Source: an uncultured Bacilli bacterium (lineage in GTDB: Bacteria; Bacillota_I; Bacilli_A; RF39; UBA660). From it: a stretch of 53,596 nucleotides of DNA. The DNA lies in assembly GCA_934155005.1 (NCBI GenBank), contig CAKPGR010000005.1:1-53596 (forward strand). The letters are read 5' to 3'. Below are positions 24,993 through 32,958 of this stretch, piece after piece. The first letter of the stretch is position 1, and every line of letters begins with the position of its first letter. The position numbers and the translations under genes are program-made. The notes below the pieces were generated by a model, which saw only the letters and a list, made by a program, of their open reading frames with translations, was not told where the DNA came from and ran no database searches.

Positions 24993-25865
24993 ATGGAAAA
25001 TACAAATAATCTTGTTTTTAATGATGGTAATACTCCTGTTGGAGTAACAATAGAAGAACCAATCAAAGATGAAATTATTGAAGAAATAAAAGAACCAGTT
25101 GAACAAAAAATTGAAACTTCATCAGTTCCAACTTCAAGTCAAGTTAATACTTCTAATTTTGATAATTTATTTGATAATTTATATAGTGATGTAGCAGGCG
25201 CTAACAACTTTATTTCTAATTTAATTGAGCAAAAGAAAAATGTTGGAATTAGTCAAACTTATTTAGATGAGGAAAAAGCTAAATTAGAAAAAGAAAAAGA
25301 AGAATTTAATGTTTATGTGAAAACTCAAAAAGAAAGCATTGAATTAGAAAAACATAAAATTGAAGAATATGAAAAGGCACAAAAGCTAAGATTAGAAAAT
25401 GAACAACAAGCTTTCAATTCAGAAGTGGCTTCTACTAAAAAAGGATTAGAATTAGAAGCTACTACAAATAGAAATGATAGTGCTAAAAATAAATCTGAAA
25501 AAGAACAATTTGAAAAATATAAAATTGCTGAAGAAAATAAAATAAAATTGGCTAATGATAAATTAAAAATGGAACAAGAAGAATTCTCAAAATATAAAAA
25601 TATAGAAGAAGAAAAGATAGAAGAAGCTAAAAACAAAAATAACTTAGATAGAGAGGCATTAGAAAAAGAAATGAATAATTTTAATGAAAGATTAAGAATT
25701 TCTAATGAAACTTTTGAAAAGGAAAAAGCTGAATTTGAGAAATACAAAGAACTTGAAAAAGAAAAATTAGAACTTGAAAGTAAAAAATTATCTGAAAGTT
25801 GTGCTAGATTTAAAGATTTAGTAACACAATTTAATTCTGGATTTAATAAATTACCTGGTGAATAA
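24993..25865 (+). CDS. Long coiled-coil protein A
   Basis: Unknown 290-aa cytoplasmic protein. Residues 1-60 are acidic and Ser/Thr-rich; residues 65-90 hold SDVAGANNFISNLIEQKK; residues 95-265 form a nearly continuous highly charged coiled coil of EKEKEEF/KYK type; the last 25 residues contain CARFKDLVTQFNSGF. The C-terminal pattern FxDxVxQFxSGxxxL returns in the next gene (NLVKFNDVVKQFTSGIDGLM), so the two are likely to be related. The start is ATG 24993 with GGGAGAG upstream; the in-frame ATG at 24948 lies in the promoter (TGTTATACT at 24951-24959). It ends 3 bp before the next gene. A cytoskeletal or scaffold role is only a guess. Confidence 0.75.
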   Translation: MENTNNLVFNDGNTPVGVTIEEPIKDEIIEEIKEPVEQKIETSSVPTSSQVNTSNFDNLFDNLYSDVAGANNFISNLIEQKKNVGISQTYLDEEKAKLEKEKEEFNVYVKTQKESIELEKHKIEEYEKAQKLRLENEQQAFNSEVASTKKGLELEATTNRNDSAKNKSEKEQFEKYKIAEENKIKLANDKLKMEQEEFSKYKNIEEEKIEEAKNKNNLDREALEKEMNNFNERLRISNETFEKEKAEFEKYKELEKEKLELESKKLSESCARFKDLVTQFNSGFNKLPGE

Positions 25866-25868
25866 TAA

Positions 25869-26552
25869 ATGGAAAATATTACAATGGATTCATTAGATGA
25901 ATTAATAGATAATGATTTAATTAACGAGAAACCAGAAGAGAAAGAAGAAATGACTTTTGAAAATGATAATTTTGATTTAGAAGAAAAAACTGATGAGACA
26001 GAAGAAGTTAGAAATGATTTAGATGAGTTATTAGAAATGACACAAGAAAAAACTGATGAACCTGAACAGGATGAAAGAATGACTTCAATAAAAAAAGTTT
26101 TTGAGGCTGCTAATGATAATGTTAAATCAGCAACAGCAATTTTTAATAAATGTGTTGATTTGAAAAACAAATTAGATAAACAAAAAAAAGAATTAGTAGA
26201 AATTAAAAGAAAAAATGAAGAAGAATTAAAAGAAAAACAAGAACAATTAGATAAAGACAAAGAAGAAATTAAGAAGAAAGAAATAGAACTTTCGAATGCT
26301 AAAACTAAGTTAGAGATGGACAAGAAGAAAGCTTATGAAAAAATAAGAGAAAAAGAAGAAACAACAAAAAAAGAGCTTCTAAAAATGAAAGATGATTTAG
26401 ATAAACAACAATCTTTAATTGAAAAAACTAAACAAGAAATTTTGTTAGAACAAGAAAAAAATGAAAAAGAGGCTAAAGAATTAGAACAAAACTTAGTTAA
26501 GTTTAATGATGTAGTAAAACAATTCACTTCTGGAATAGATGGTTTAATGTAA
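25869..26552 (+). CDS. Coiled-coil protein B, related to protein A
   Basis: Unknown 227-aa cytoplasmic protein: an acidic N-terminus (1-70, rich in Glu/Asp), a short segment IKKVFEAANDNVKSATAIFNK-like near 75-95, then a charged coiled coil from about 98 to 205 and the C-terminal motif FNDVVKQFTSGIDGLM. Length, composition, domain order and C-terminal motif match the gene directly upstream, 3 bp away, so they are probably made together and may form mixed coiled coils. No membrane segment. The N-terminal acidic part is low complexity. A terminator at 26551 closes the operon. Confidence 0.75.
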   Translation: MENITMDSLDELIDNDLINEKPEEKEEMTFENDNFDLEEKTDETEEVRNDLDELLEMTQEKTDEPEQDERMTSIKKVFEAANDNVKSATAIFNKCVDLKNKLDKQKKELVEIKRKNEEELKEKQEQLDKDKEEIKKKEIELSNAKTKLEMDKKKAYEKIREKEETTKKELLKMKDDLDKQQSLIEKTKQEILLEQEKNEKEAKELEQNLVKFNDVVKQFTSGIDGLM

Positions 26553-26578
26553 AAATAATCTTTTTGATTATTTTTTTT
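26551..26578 (+). terminator. Terminator after coiled-coil genes
   Basis: AAAAATAATC (26551-26560) pairs with GATTATTTTT (26566-26575) around a 5-nt T loop, then further T. Confidence 0.8.
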
Positions 26579-26592
26579 AAAGGTGGGATTAT

Positions 26593-27426
26593 ATGGTCTA
26601 TAATAAATTTTACAATTTAGGAATGAAAAATGTGAAAATTTGTTTAATTAGTGATATTCATTTTGATAAAGACTATAATCTTAATATATTTGAAGAAATA
26701 ATAAAGAATATTAAAGAAAATAAGCCTAATTTTATTTGTATCTCTGGTGATATACTTGATCATGCTGATGTTATTGATTATAAAGATATTATAAACTTGA
26801 AAACTTTTATAGTTGATTTAGCGAGTATTTCTAGTGTTATTATCAGTCTTGGTAATCATGATATAACTTCTATTAAGAACGAAAAATGTGATTTTGAAAA
26901 AGTAAATAATTGGTTTTTAGAGCTGAATAAGATTGAAAATGTTTATTATTTAAATAATAAATCTTTAATTAGAAATGATTTGTGTTTTACAAGTTATAAT
27001 CCTTCTTATGAATATTATGGACATAAAGAAGACATAAATTTTTTAATTAATGATATAGACAATAAAATAACTTTAAACAAAAAATATTATAATATCTTAC
27101 TTTTTCATAGTCCAATAAATATATTAGAAAATAAATTAATAATAAATTCTTCTGAAATAAAAAAGAGTAATCTAATTTTATCTGGGCATATGCATAATGG
27201 CTTAATTTTAAATATTTTTGATAAAAAAGGGAATAGAGGAATTATTGGGCCATATTTTAATTTGTTTCCAAAAAATGCAAGAGGTATAATAACAAAGAAT
27301 ATTGAAGGTAGAAATATAAATTTAGTAATAAGTGGTGGTGTTGTTAAAATATCAAATATTAGTTCTAAATTTTTAAGACCGCTTAATAAATTGTTTAAAG
27401 TTCATATTGAATATATAAATATTTAA
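26593..27426 (+). CDS. Calcineurin-like metallophosphoesterase
   Basis: The 277-aa protein has the two-metal phosphoesterase motifs in order: SDIHFD near 20, SGDILDH near 52, GNHD near 93, LLFHSP near 172 and SGHMHNG near 197. The family includes membrane-linked YkuE/YaeI-like enzymes, but I see no N-terminal helix here, so it is probably soluble. Substrate unknown: phospholipid, nucleotide or protein phosphate. The start is ATG 26593 with AGGTGGG 6 bp upstream; ATG 26623 would remove ten residues and is a weaker choice. It stands alone after a terminator. Confidence 0.87.
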   Translation: MVYNKFYNLGMKNVKICLISDIHFDKDYNLNIFEEIIKNIKENKPNFICISGDILDHADVIDYKDIINLKTFIVDLASISSVIISLGNHDITSIKNEKCDFEKVNNWFLELNKIENVYYLNNKSLIRNDLCFTSYNPSYEYYGHKEDINFLINDIDNKITLNKKYYNILLFHSPINILENKLIINSSEIKKSNLILSGHMHNGLILNIFDKKGNRGIIGPYFNLFPKNARGIITKNIEGRNINLVISGGVVKISNISSKFLRPLNKLFKVHIEYINI

Positions 27427-27545
27427 CTTGATATAGTTGTATAATCTTTATGATATATAGTGTTAACTTTTCTGAAAACGAAATATAATTATATTTAATA
27501 TTTAGTATAGATAATTTTTGAAAGATAATTACTTAAATTAATATA

Positions 27546-27586
27546 AAAATCCTTGTTTCTTAAAAAAAGAGATGAGGTTTTTATAT
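27546..27586 (+). terminator. Probable terminator after the phosphoesterase
   Basis: An imperfect hairpin (AAAAATCCT region with AGGTTTTT) within the 217-bp gap between 27426 and 27644. Apart from an extended -10 (TGTTATAAT, 27606-27614) I see nothing else in the gap. Confidence 0.4.
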
Positions 27587-27643
27587 TTTAAAATTGATTT
27601 TAATATGTTATAATCAAATAAATAGAAAAGTTGTGATTAATTA

Positions 27644-28285
27644 ATGATTCTAAAAAAATTAATAATTATATTTAGTACAATTTTTATTTTAATTATTACT
27701 TTGTATATTTTAAATTATATTCCACATAAGAAATATACTGATGAAGATTTTAATATTGAAACTTATAAAAGTGAAATAGATAAAGATAATGATAGTATTG
27801 ATGATCAAACAGACATTTTAAATAATGTAAGAAAATATATTGAAACAAAGCCTAAATATAAGAGTAAATATTATAAAACAGGATACCCAAATGATGAATA
27901 TGGTGTATGTACAGATATTGTTGCATTTGGATTAAAAGATGCTGGGTATGATTTAATGGATTTAGTAAATGAACATATTAAAGCAAATAAAAATTTGTAT
28001 GATATAGATGTTATAGATAAAAATATTGATTTTAGAAGAGTTCAAAATTTAAAAATTTATTTAGATAATAATGCCATTATTTTGACAAATGATATTAATA
28101 AGATAAAAGAGTGGCAGGGTGGAGATATTGTTGTTTTTAAAAATCATATAGGTATAGTATCTAATAAAAGAAATAAAAAAGGTATTCCATTTGTAATACA
28201 TCATGCCAATTCTTATCAAAGATATTATGAAGAAGATATATTAGAATATCGTAGTGATATTGTAGGTCATTATCGAATAAGTTAA
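27644..28285 (+). CDS. DUF1287 family membrane-anchored protein (NlpC/P60-like)
   Basis: The 213-aa protein has an N-terminal membrane segment (about 5-24) and an extracellular domain of the DUF1287 family: QTDILNNVRKYIETKPKY, YPNDEYGVCTDIVAFGLKDAG with the likely catalytic Cys89, WQGGDIVVFKNHIGIVS with His168, and VIHHANS. The Cys-His arrangement is that of papain-like cell-wall peptidases or amidases, but the activity of the family is not established as far as I know. The first codon ATG 27644 has only a weak ribosome binding site (GTGATT). Extended -10 TGTTATAAT is at 27606. It precedes the choloylglycine hydrolase by 53 bp. Confidence 0.83.
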   Translation: MILKKLIIIFSTIFILIITLYILNYIPHKKYTDEDFNIETYKSEIDKDNDSIDDQTDILNNVRKYIETKPKYKSKYYKTGYPNDEYGVCTDIVAFGLKDAGYDLMDLVNEHIKANKNLYDIDVIDKNIDFRRVQNLKIYLDNNAIILTNDINKIKEWQGGDIVVFKNHIGIVSNKRNKKGIPFVIHHANSYQRYYEEDILEYRSDIVGHYRIS

Positions 28286-28338
28286 ATTAAACTTGATTGT
28301 ATATTATAATTAATTGTTTTAGAAAGTGAGGAAAATAT

Positions 28339-29313
28339 ATGTGTACTGCTGCAACATATAAAACAAAAGATTTTTATTTTGGAAGAACTTTAGATTATGA
28401 ATTTTCTTTTAAAGAGGAAGTTACAATAACGCCAAGAAATTATGAATTTAAATTTAGAAAAATAGGAAATTTAACAAATCATTATGCAATGATAGGTATG
28501 TCATTCATTTCTAATAATTATCCTTTATATTATGATGCTGTAAATGAAAAAGGATTAGCTATTGCAGGTCTTAATTTTGTTGGTAATGCATACTATAGAG
28601 AAGAAATAACTGGTAAAGAAAATGTCGCACAATTTGAACTGATTCCATATTTGCTAGGTCAATGTTCTTCAGTAAAAGAAGTAAAAAATTTACTTAATAA
28701 AATTAATATTATAAATGAACCATTTAGTAAAGAACTGCCACTTGCTCAGCTACACTGGATTATATCTGACTCAAATGAATCAATTACATTAGAGTCAGTA
28801 GAAGAAGGATTAAAAATTTATAATAATCCGGTTGGTGTATTAACAAATAACCCAACTTTTGATAAACAAATGTTTAATTTAAATAATTATAGACATTTAT
28901 CAATTAAAAATCCAGAAAATACTTTTAATAGTAAATTAAATCTTGATACATATAGTAGAGGTCTAGGTGGACTAGGACTTCCTGGTGATTTATCAAGCAT
29001 GTCACGTTTTGTTAGAGTAGCATTTGTGAAAATGAATTCATTTTCAAAAGATGGGGAAAGAGAAAGTGTTAGTCAATTCTTTCATATATTAAATTCAGTA
29101 GATCAACAAAGAGGATGCTGTAGTTTAGGAGAAGATAAATTTGAAATTACAATATATACTTCTTGTTGTAATACTAATAAGGGAATTTATTATTATACAA
29201 CATATGATAACCATCAAATTAATGCGATAGATATGCATAAAGAAAATTTAAATGGCAATATGTTAATTCATTATCCATTGCTTGTAGAAGAACATATTAA
29301 TTTTCAAAATTAA
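28339..29313 (+). CDS. cbh: Choloylglycine hydrolase family (bile salt hydrolase-like)
   Basis: Ntn-hydrolase that removes glycine or taurine from conjugated bile salts, or opens a related amide such as penicillin V. The 324-aa protein exposes Cys2 after removal of Met1 and has the active-site positions of the family: FGRTLDYE (Arg16, Asp19), GLNF (Asn79), LTNNPTFD (Asn near 171) and SRGLGGLGLPGDLSS with SRFVR (Arg near 225). No signal peptide, as usual. The AGGDL/GLPGDLSSxSRF region and length agree with bile salt hydrolases, but sequence alone does not exclude penicillin V or acyl-homoserine-lactone acylase activity. GTGAGG precedes ATG 28339. It points to an intestinal habitat. Confidence 0.92.
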   Translation: MCTAATYKTKDFYFGRTLDYEFSFKEEVTITPRNYEFKFRKIGNLTNHYAMIGMSFISNNYPLYYDAVNEKGLAIAGLNFVGNAYYREEITGKENVAQFELIPYLLGQCSSVKEVKNLLNKINIINEPFSKELPLAQLHWIISDSNESITLESVEEGLKIYNNPVGVLTNNPTFDKQMFNLNNYRHLSIKNPENTFNSKLNLDTYSRGLGGLGLPGDLSSMSRFVRVAFVKMNSFSKDGERESVSQFFHILNSVDQQRGCCSLGEDKFEITIYTSCCNTNKGIYYYTTYDNHQINAIDMHKENLNGNMLIHYPLLVEEHINFQN

Positions 29314-29340
29314 AAAACTCTAGTAGTTTGTCAACATTTT

Positions 29341-29374
29341 AAAAGATTATCTAAAAAAATAGATAATCTTTTTT
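29341..29374 (+). terminator. Terminator after the choloylglycine hydrolase
   Basis: Perfect 13-bp stem (29341-29353 with 29360-29372), A6 loop, T run. The A-rich left arm suggests it works on both strands. Confidence 0.85.
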
Positions 29375-29404
29375 GGTATTTCGATTTTATTATATATTCA
29401 TTAT

Positions 29405-29431
29405 ACATTTTTAAAATATTTTCATAAATTA
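29405..29431 (+). promoter_or_regulatory. Candidate sigma-K promoter of collagen-like gene 2
   Basis: AC at 29405-29406, a 16-nt spacer, CATAAATTA at 29423-29431: exact match to AC-N16-CATANNNTA. No competing TTGACA/TATAAT pair is seen before ATG 29485. Confidence 0.55.
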
Positions 29432-29484
29432 AAATAGAAGAATTGAAATATGATAATTAATTCTGAAAAAAGGAGGGAGTATAA

Positions 29485-30600
29485 ATGAATAATTGCAATG
29501 ATTATGAGAGAATAAGAAAAAAAATCGAAGAAGAAAGAAAAAAATATAAATTTTGCTATTTACAAGGGCCAACTGGACCAAAAGGTGATAAAGGGGATAT
29601 TGGAGAAAGAGGAATACCAGGACCGGCTAGTATTGATGTTGGACTTACAGAAACTTTAGAACCATTTGAAAATGCTAAAGTAGAAAATGTTGGAACGAAT
29701 GAAGATGTTATTTTGAAATTTAAAATACCTAGGGGTAATCAAGGAATAGAAGGAAAAATGGGCCCACAAGGTATTCCTGGTCCTAAGGGAGAAAAAGGTG
29801 ATATAGGCCCACAAGGAATAAAAGGTGAAAAAGGTGATCAAGGACCATCAACTATTCAAATTGGAAATGTTGAAACAATAGAATCAAATGAAGAAGCTGA
29901 GGTTATAAATGTTGGAACACCAGTTGATGTCGTTTTAGATTTTAAAATACCTAAAGGAGAAAAGGGAGATATAGGCCCAAGAGGGGTACCGGGTGAAATA
30001 GGAAGGACAGAACATATTGCAATAGATGAAACTGAAACTTTAGACCCAGGAGAGCCGGCACAAGTTACGGATACATTTGAAAATTGGGTCCATCATTTAG
30101 CTTTTTCAATTCCAAAAGGCGATAAAGGAGATATTGGAGAAAGAGGTCCACAAGGTCCAGCAGGTCCTCCTGGAACAGAATTTGTATCTTCTTATGGAAT
30201 TAGATATTTAATGACTGATACACAACTTACTTTACCAGAAGGAACTGATACAGTAATTCCATTGCCTGAAAAAGGAACAGCTTTTCTTACAGAATATCCA
30301 GATGGTAATTCAATTAAATTAAAAGAAAATGGAGTATATCTTATTTCTTATTCATTATGTGGGGCGACAAATGAAGATTGTTCTTTAACTATGTCAGTAA
30401 GAGCAAATGGATTATTACAGCCCGCCACTAGTATAACTTGTGAATTTCAAGCACAAATAATTAATTGTATGAGTAGTTCAACAATTGTATCACTTAATAA
30501 AAATGATCTTATTACATTAAATGTGAAACCTTCTATGGCTGTTAATATAATATTTAATGGAAGTACTAATGCTGTTTTAAATGTTACTAAAATACATTAA
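29485..30600 (+). CDS. Collagen-like protein with four Gly-X-Y segments
   Basis: The 371-aa protein has a charged N-terminus ending in FCYLQ, then four Gly-X-Y runs (about 7, 13, 6 and 7 triplets) separated by three related 40-residue modules (IDVGLTETLEPFENAKVENVG; IQIGNVETIESNEEAEVINVG; IAIDETETLDPGEPAQV) each leading into FxIPKGxKG, and a 140-residue C-terminal beta domain of BclA-C/C1q type. There is no signal peptide. The modules are known from exosporium and phage-tail collagen-like proteins. The sigma-K-like promoter and the N-terminal Cys-aromatic motif before GPTGPKGD, shared with 1248, argue for spore surface. AGGAGGGAG precedes ATG 29485. Confidence 0.85.
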   Translation: MNNCNDYERIRKKIEEERKKYKFCYLQGPTGPKGDKGDIGERGIPGPASIDVGLTETLEPFENAKVENVGTNEDVILKFKIPRGNQGIEGKMGPQGIPGPKGEKGDIGPQGIKGEKGDQGPSTIQIGNVETIESNEEAEVINVGTPVDVVLDFKIPKGEKGDIGPRGVPGEIGRTEHIAIDETETLDPGEPAQVTDTFENWVHHLAFSIPKGDKGDIGERGPQGPAGPPGTEFVSSYGIRYLMTDTQLTLPEGTDTVIPLPEKGTAFLTEYPDGNSIKLKENGVYLISYSLCGATNEDCSLTMSVRANGLLQPATSITCEFQAQIINCMSSSTIVSLNKNDLITLNVKPSMAVNIIFNGSTNAVLNVTKIH

Positions 30601-30687
30601 GGATGAAAATTTTACCCTTTCTTTGTTATGAATTGATTATTTCAAATTTAATTTATGCTATAAAATATAGCAAAGGAAAGTGATAAT

Positions 30688-32544
30688 ATGCAAATAATAA
30701 ATGATAATATCGTTGTAGTAAATAGTAGTGAAGAATTAAAACAAGTATTAAGTGAAGAAAACAACTATAACTATGTTTATTTAGGTAGTGATATTACGGT
30801 AACAAGTGGTTTTATTATAAATAGTAATAAAAGTATGGTAATTATTGATGGAACTTATAATGGTATTAAATATACTTATACAAACAATTTAAGCTTAGAA
30901 GAGAATGTTATAAAGGTAAGTAGAACTAATAAAAGAATCATATTAAAAAATATGAATATAATATCTTCTCATAGCTATGGGGTTATATATGTTCCGTCTC
31001 ATCCAAATTATTCTAATGTAGTAGTAGAATATAATAATATAAATTTTAGTGGAATAGAACTTTCATGCAATTATTATGGAACAACCAAAATTGTTGATTC
31101 TGTTATAGACACAAAAGATACTAATAATGTTTCAGCACAAAAGGTATGTGATTCAAATAGAATTATAATTGGAGGAAAAACAACAATTACAAGTAGTTCA
31201 AATACAAATCAGGTTTTCTTTTTTAATGATGTTATACCATCTTATGTTAAAATAGTTCCTAATAGTAATGTGAATATTACAACTAATAAAGAATTTATGA
31301 ATGGAACTAATAGATTAGATTTAATAGTAGGACACGGTTCCGAATTTCTTTTAACAACGGGTAATGGATTTGCAATAACGACAACACATGGGGCTAGAAA
31401 TGTTTTAGTAGAAGAAATGGCTAATTTTACTTTTATTGAAAAAAGTCATCAAAGAGTTCCAATGTGGAATGTATTTGGAGATTTTATTGTTAAAGAAGGT
31501 GCGAGTATTTCAGTAATAAATACATATATGAACACTCCCTCTGATAATTATAATATTTATTTTAAAGGAACAAATCAAAAATTTATATTAGATAATCCAA
31601 AATATGTAAATATTTATACAAAAAACGCAAATGTGGTTTATACCAATAATCCTGTTGATTTTTTGTTTAACTTTAGCAGGATTAATATGTGGATATACGC
31701 TCTTGATTATACTTCTGCTTGTACACTTGATGATACTCCAGCCTTTTATTGGTATAAAGAAAATACACCAGCTAAAATAACAGGTGTACTAACTAAAGAT
31801 AGTACTACGGTTGTATCTCATAATTTTACAGATAGTGAATTAAATTCCTTATCAGATATAAATAGTTTTTCTTTTCAAGATAAAAAAATATTAACAGTAG
31901 GTTTGCTTAAGATAAATGTTCATCCAATTATAGATTCTATAAATGCTATTTCAGGTCATACTATACCATATGCAAATGTAAAAATAGAATATGACAACAA
32001 AATTTTAACAGCAACAGCAGATGAAAATGGTCTTTTTGAAGCAAATATTGATGCTGTTATTCCAAATAATACAAGAGTTAAAATTATATCTTGCTTAAAT
32101 AGCTGCTTTACGGAAAGAAAAGTAACCGTGCCTTTTATGGGAGAACTAACTCTTTTAAAAGTAACAAAAAATATTCCTTTTAGTATGATACCGACATCCA
32201 ATAATCCTGTTATTTTGCCTAAAGAAAATGAAACAGTAGTAACAGTAATTGATAGTAGGGTAAATAGTACTGATTGGAAATTATATATCAATTTTACAAA
32301 TCCAATGATAGAAAGCGCAGGAAAAGTATTAATAGATTCATTATTTTTTAAGAAATTTGATAATGAAGAAATAGCTTTGACAACGAATAAAAAGATGATA
32401 TATGAATCAAATGATAATGGTGGAACTATAAATGTAAGTAATATTACATTTTCAACCAATAAAGGACTATTTCTAAAGCCTAGTAAAGATTTGCTTGAAG
32501 ACGAAGATTATTCTACATTGGTAGTTTGGAGTATTGAGATATAA
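30688..32544 (+). CDS. Beta-helix protein with Ig-like and WxL-like domains
   Basis: The 618-aa protein lacks a signal peptide. Residues about 10-330 are a right-handed beta-helix of the pectate-lyase-like adhesive type (VIIDGTYNGIKYTY, IILKNMNIISSHSYG, LIVGHGSEFLLTTG). Residues about 405-490 resemble a carboxypeptidase-regulatory/Ig-like domain (SGHTIPYANVKIEYDNK, ADENGLFEANI). The last 110 resemble a WxL cell-wall binding domain: VTVIDSRVNSTDWKLYINF gives the first WxL, and the final VVWSIEI stands for the second (W-S-I). No catalytic lyase residues are evident, so adhesion or structure is more likely. It lies 87 bp after collagen gene 2 without a terminator between. Absence of a secretion signal suggests mother-cell assembly on the spore. 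Confidence 0.7.
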   Translation: MQIINDNIVVVNSSEELKQVLSEENNYNYVYLGSDITVTSGFIINSNKSMVIIDGTYNGIKYTYTNNLSLEENVIKVSRTNKRIILKNMNIISSHSYGVIYVPSHPNYSNVVVEYNNINFSGIELSCNYYGTTKIVDSVIDTKDTNNVSAQKVCDSNRIIIGGKTTITSSSNTNQVFFFNDVIPSYVKIVPNSNVNITTNKEFMNGTNRLDLIVGHGSEFLLTTGNGFAITTTHGARNVLVEEMANFTFIEKSHQRVPMWNVFGDFIVKEGASISVINTYMNTPSDNYNIYFKGTNQKFILDNPKYVNIYTKNANVVYTNNPVDFLFNFSRINMWIYALDYTSACTLDDTPAFYWYKENTPAKITGVLTKDSTTVVSHNFTDSELNSLSDINSFSFQDKKILTVGLLKINVHPIIDSINAISGHTIPYANVKIEYDNKILTATADENGLFEANIDAVIPNNTRVKIISCLNSCFTERKVTVPFMGELTLLKVTKNIPFSMIPTSNNPVILPKENETVVTVIDSRVNSTDWKLYINFTNPMIESAGKVLIDSLFFKKFDNEEIALTTNKKMIYESNDNGGTINVSNITFSTNKGLFLKPSKDLLEDEDYSTLVVWSIEI

Positions 32545-32598
32545 TGTTTTTACAAAAAAGAAAATTAATTCATGAAATATGTTGTAAAGGAGTAATTT

Positions 32599-32958
32599 AT
32601 GATGAATGACTATATTTATATTAAATTGTGTAGTAATAAAAGTATGTGTTTAAGTAATTTAAAAATTAAACTAATAGATAAATATAATAATGTTGTTTTT
32701 GATGGAATAACAGATGATTTTGGGAAAATAAAAATACCTATATGTAATAACGAGGTATACAAATTAATTATATATATTAATTTATTAATTGTTAAAGTAC
32801 CTTTAATTGCAAGAAAAGATAAGATGTATTGTATAAATGTTAGCACCAATAAAAGAAAAGAACGACTTGTTACATTTTTCTTAAAGGATAAATATTATCC
32901 AAATATAAAAATAGAAGGAGGTAATTTGATATTATGGCAAGGCATACAATCCCAATAA
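32599..32958 (+). CDS. Small Ig-like/prealbumin-like domain protein
   Basis: The 119-aa protein has no signal peptide. It looks like a single beta-sandwich of the carboxypeptidase-regulatory or Cna-B type: NLKIKLIDKYNNVVFDGITDDFGKIKIPI has the usual strand-turn-G-x-TD-x-G pattern, followed by VYKLIIYINLLIVKVPL. AAAGGAG precedes ATG 32599; a second ATG follows at once. Its 3' end overlaps the next gene by 25 bp in another frame, so the two are coupled. A one-mismatch sigma-K-like box (AC-N17-CATGAAATA, 32552-32579) lies upstream. Probably a structural partner of the neighbouring surface-type proteins. Confidence 0.65.
   Translation: MMNDYIYIKLCSNKSMCLSNLKIKLIDKYNNVVFDGITDDFGKIKIPICNNEVYKLIIYINLLIVKVPLIARKDKMYCINVSTNKRKERLVTFFLKDKYYPNIKIEGGNLILWQGIQSQ

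Noticed and set aside
25325..26323. 332-codon minus-strand frame across the coiled-coil genes
   Set aside because: It is a Ser/Phe-rich complement of Glu/Lys-rich coiled coil and crosses two well-supported plus-strand genes.
30688..32544. Active pectate lyase
   Set aside because: Only the beta-helix pattern is seen; no calcium-binding Asp or catalytic Arg/Lys motif of lyases could be identified.
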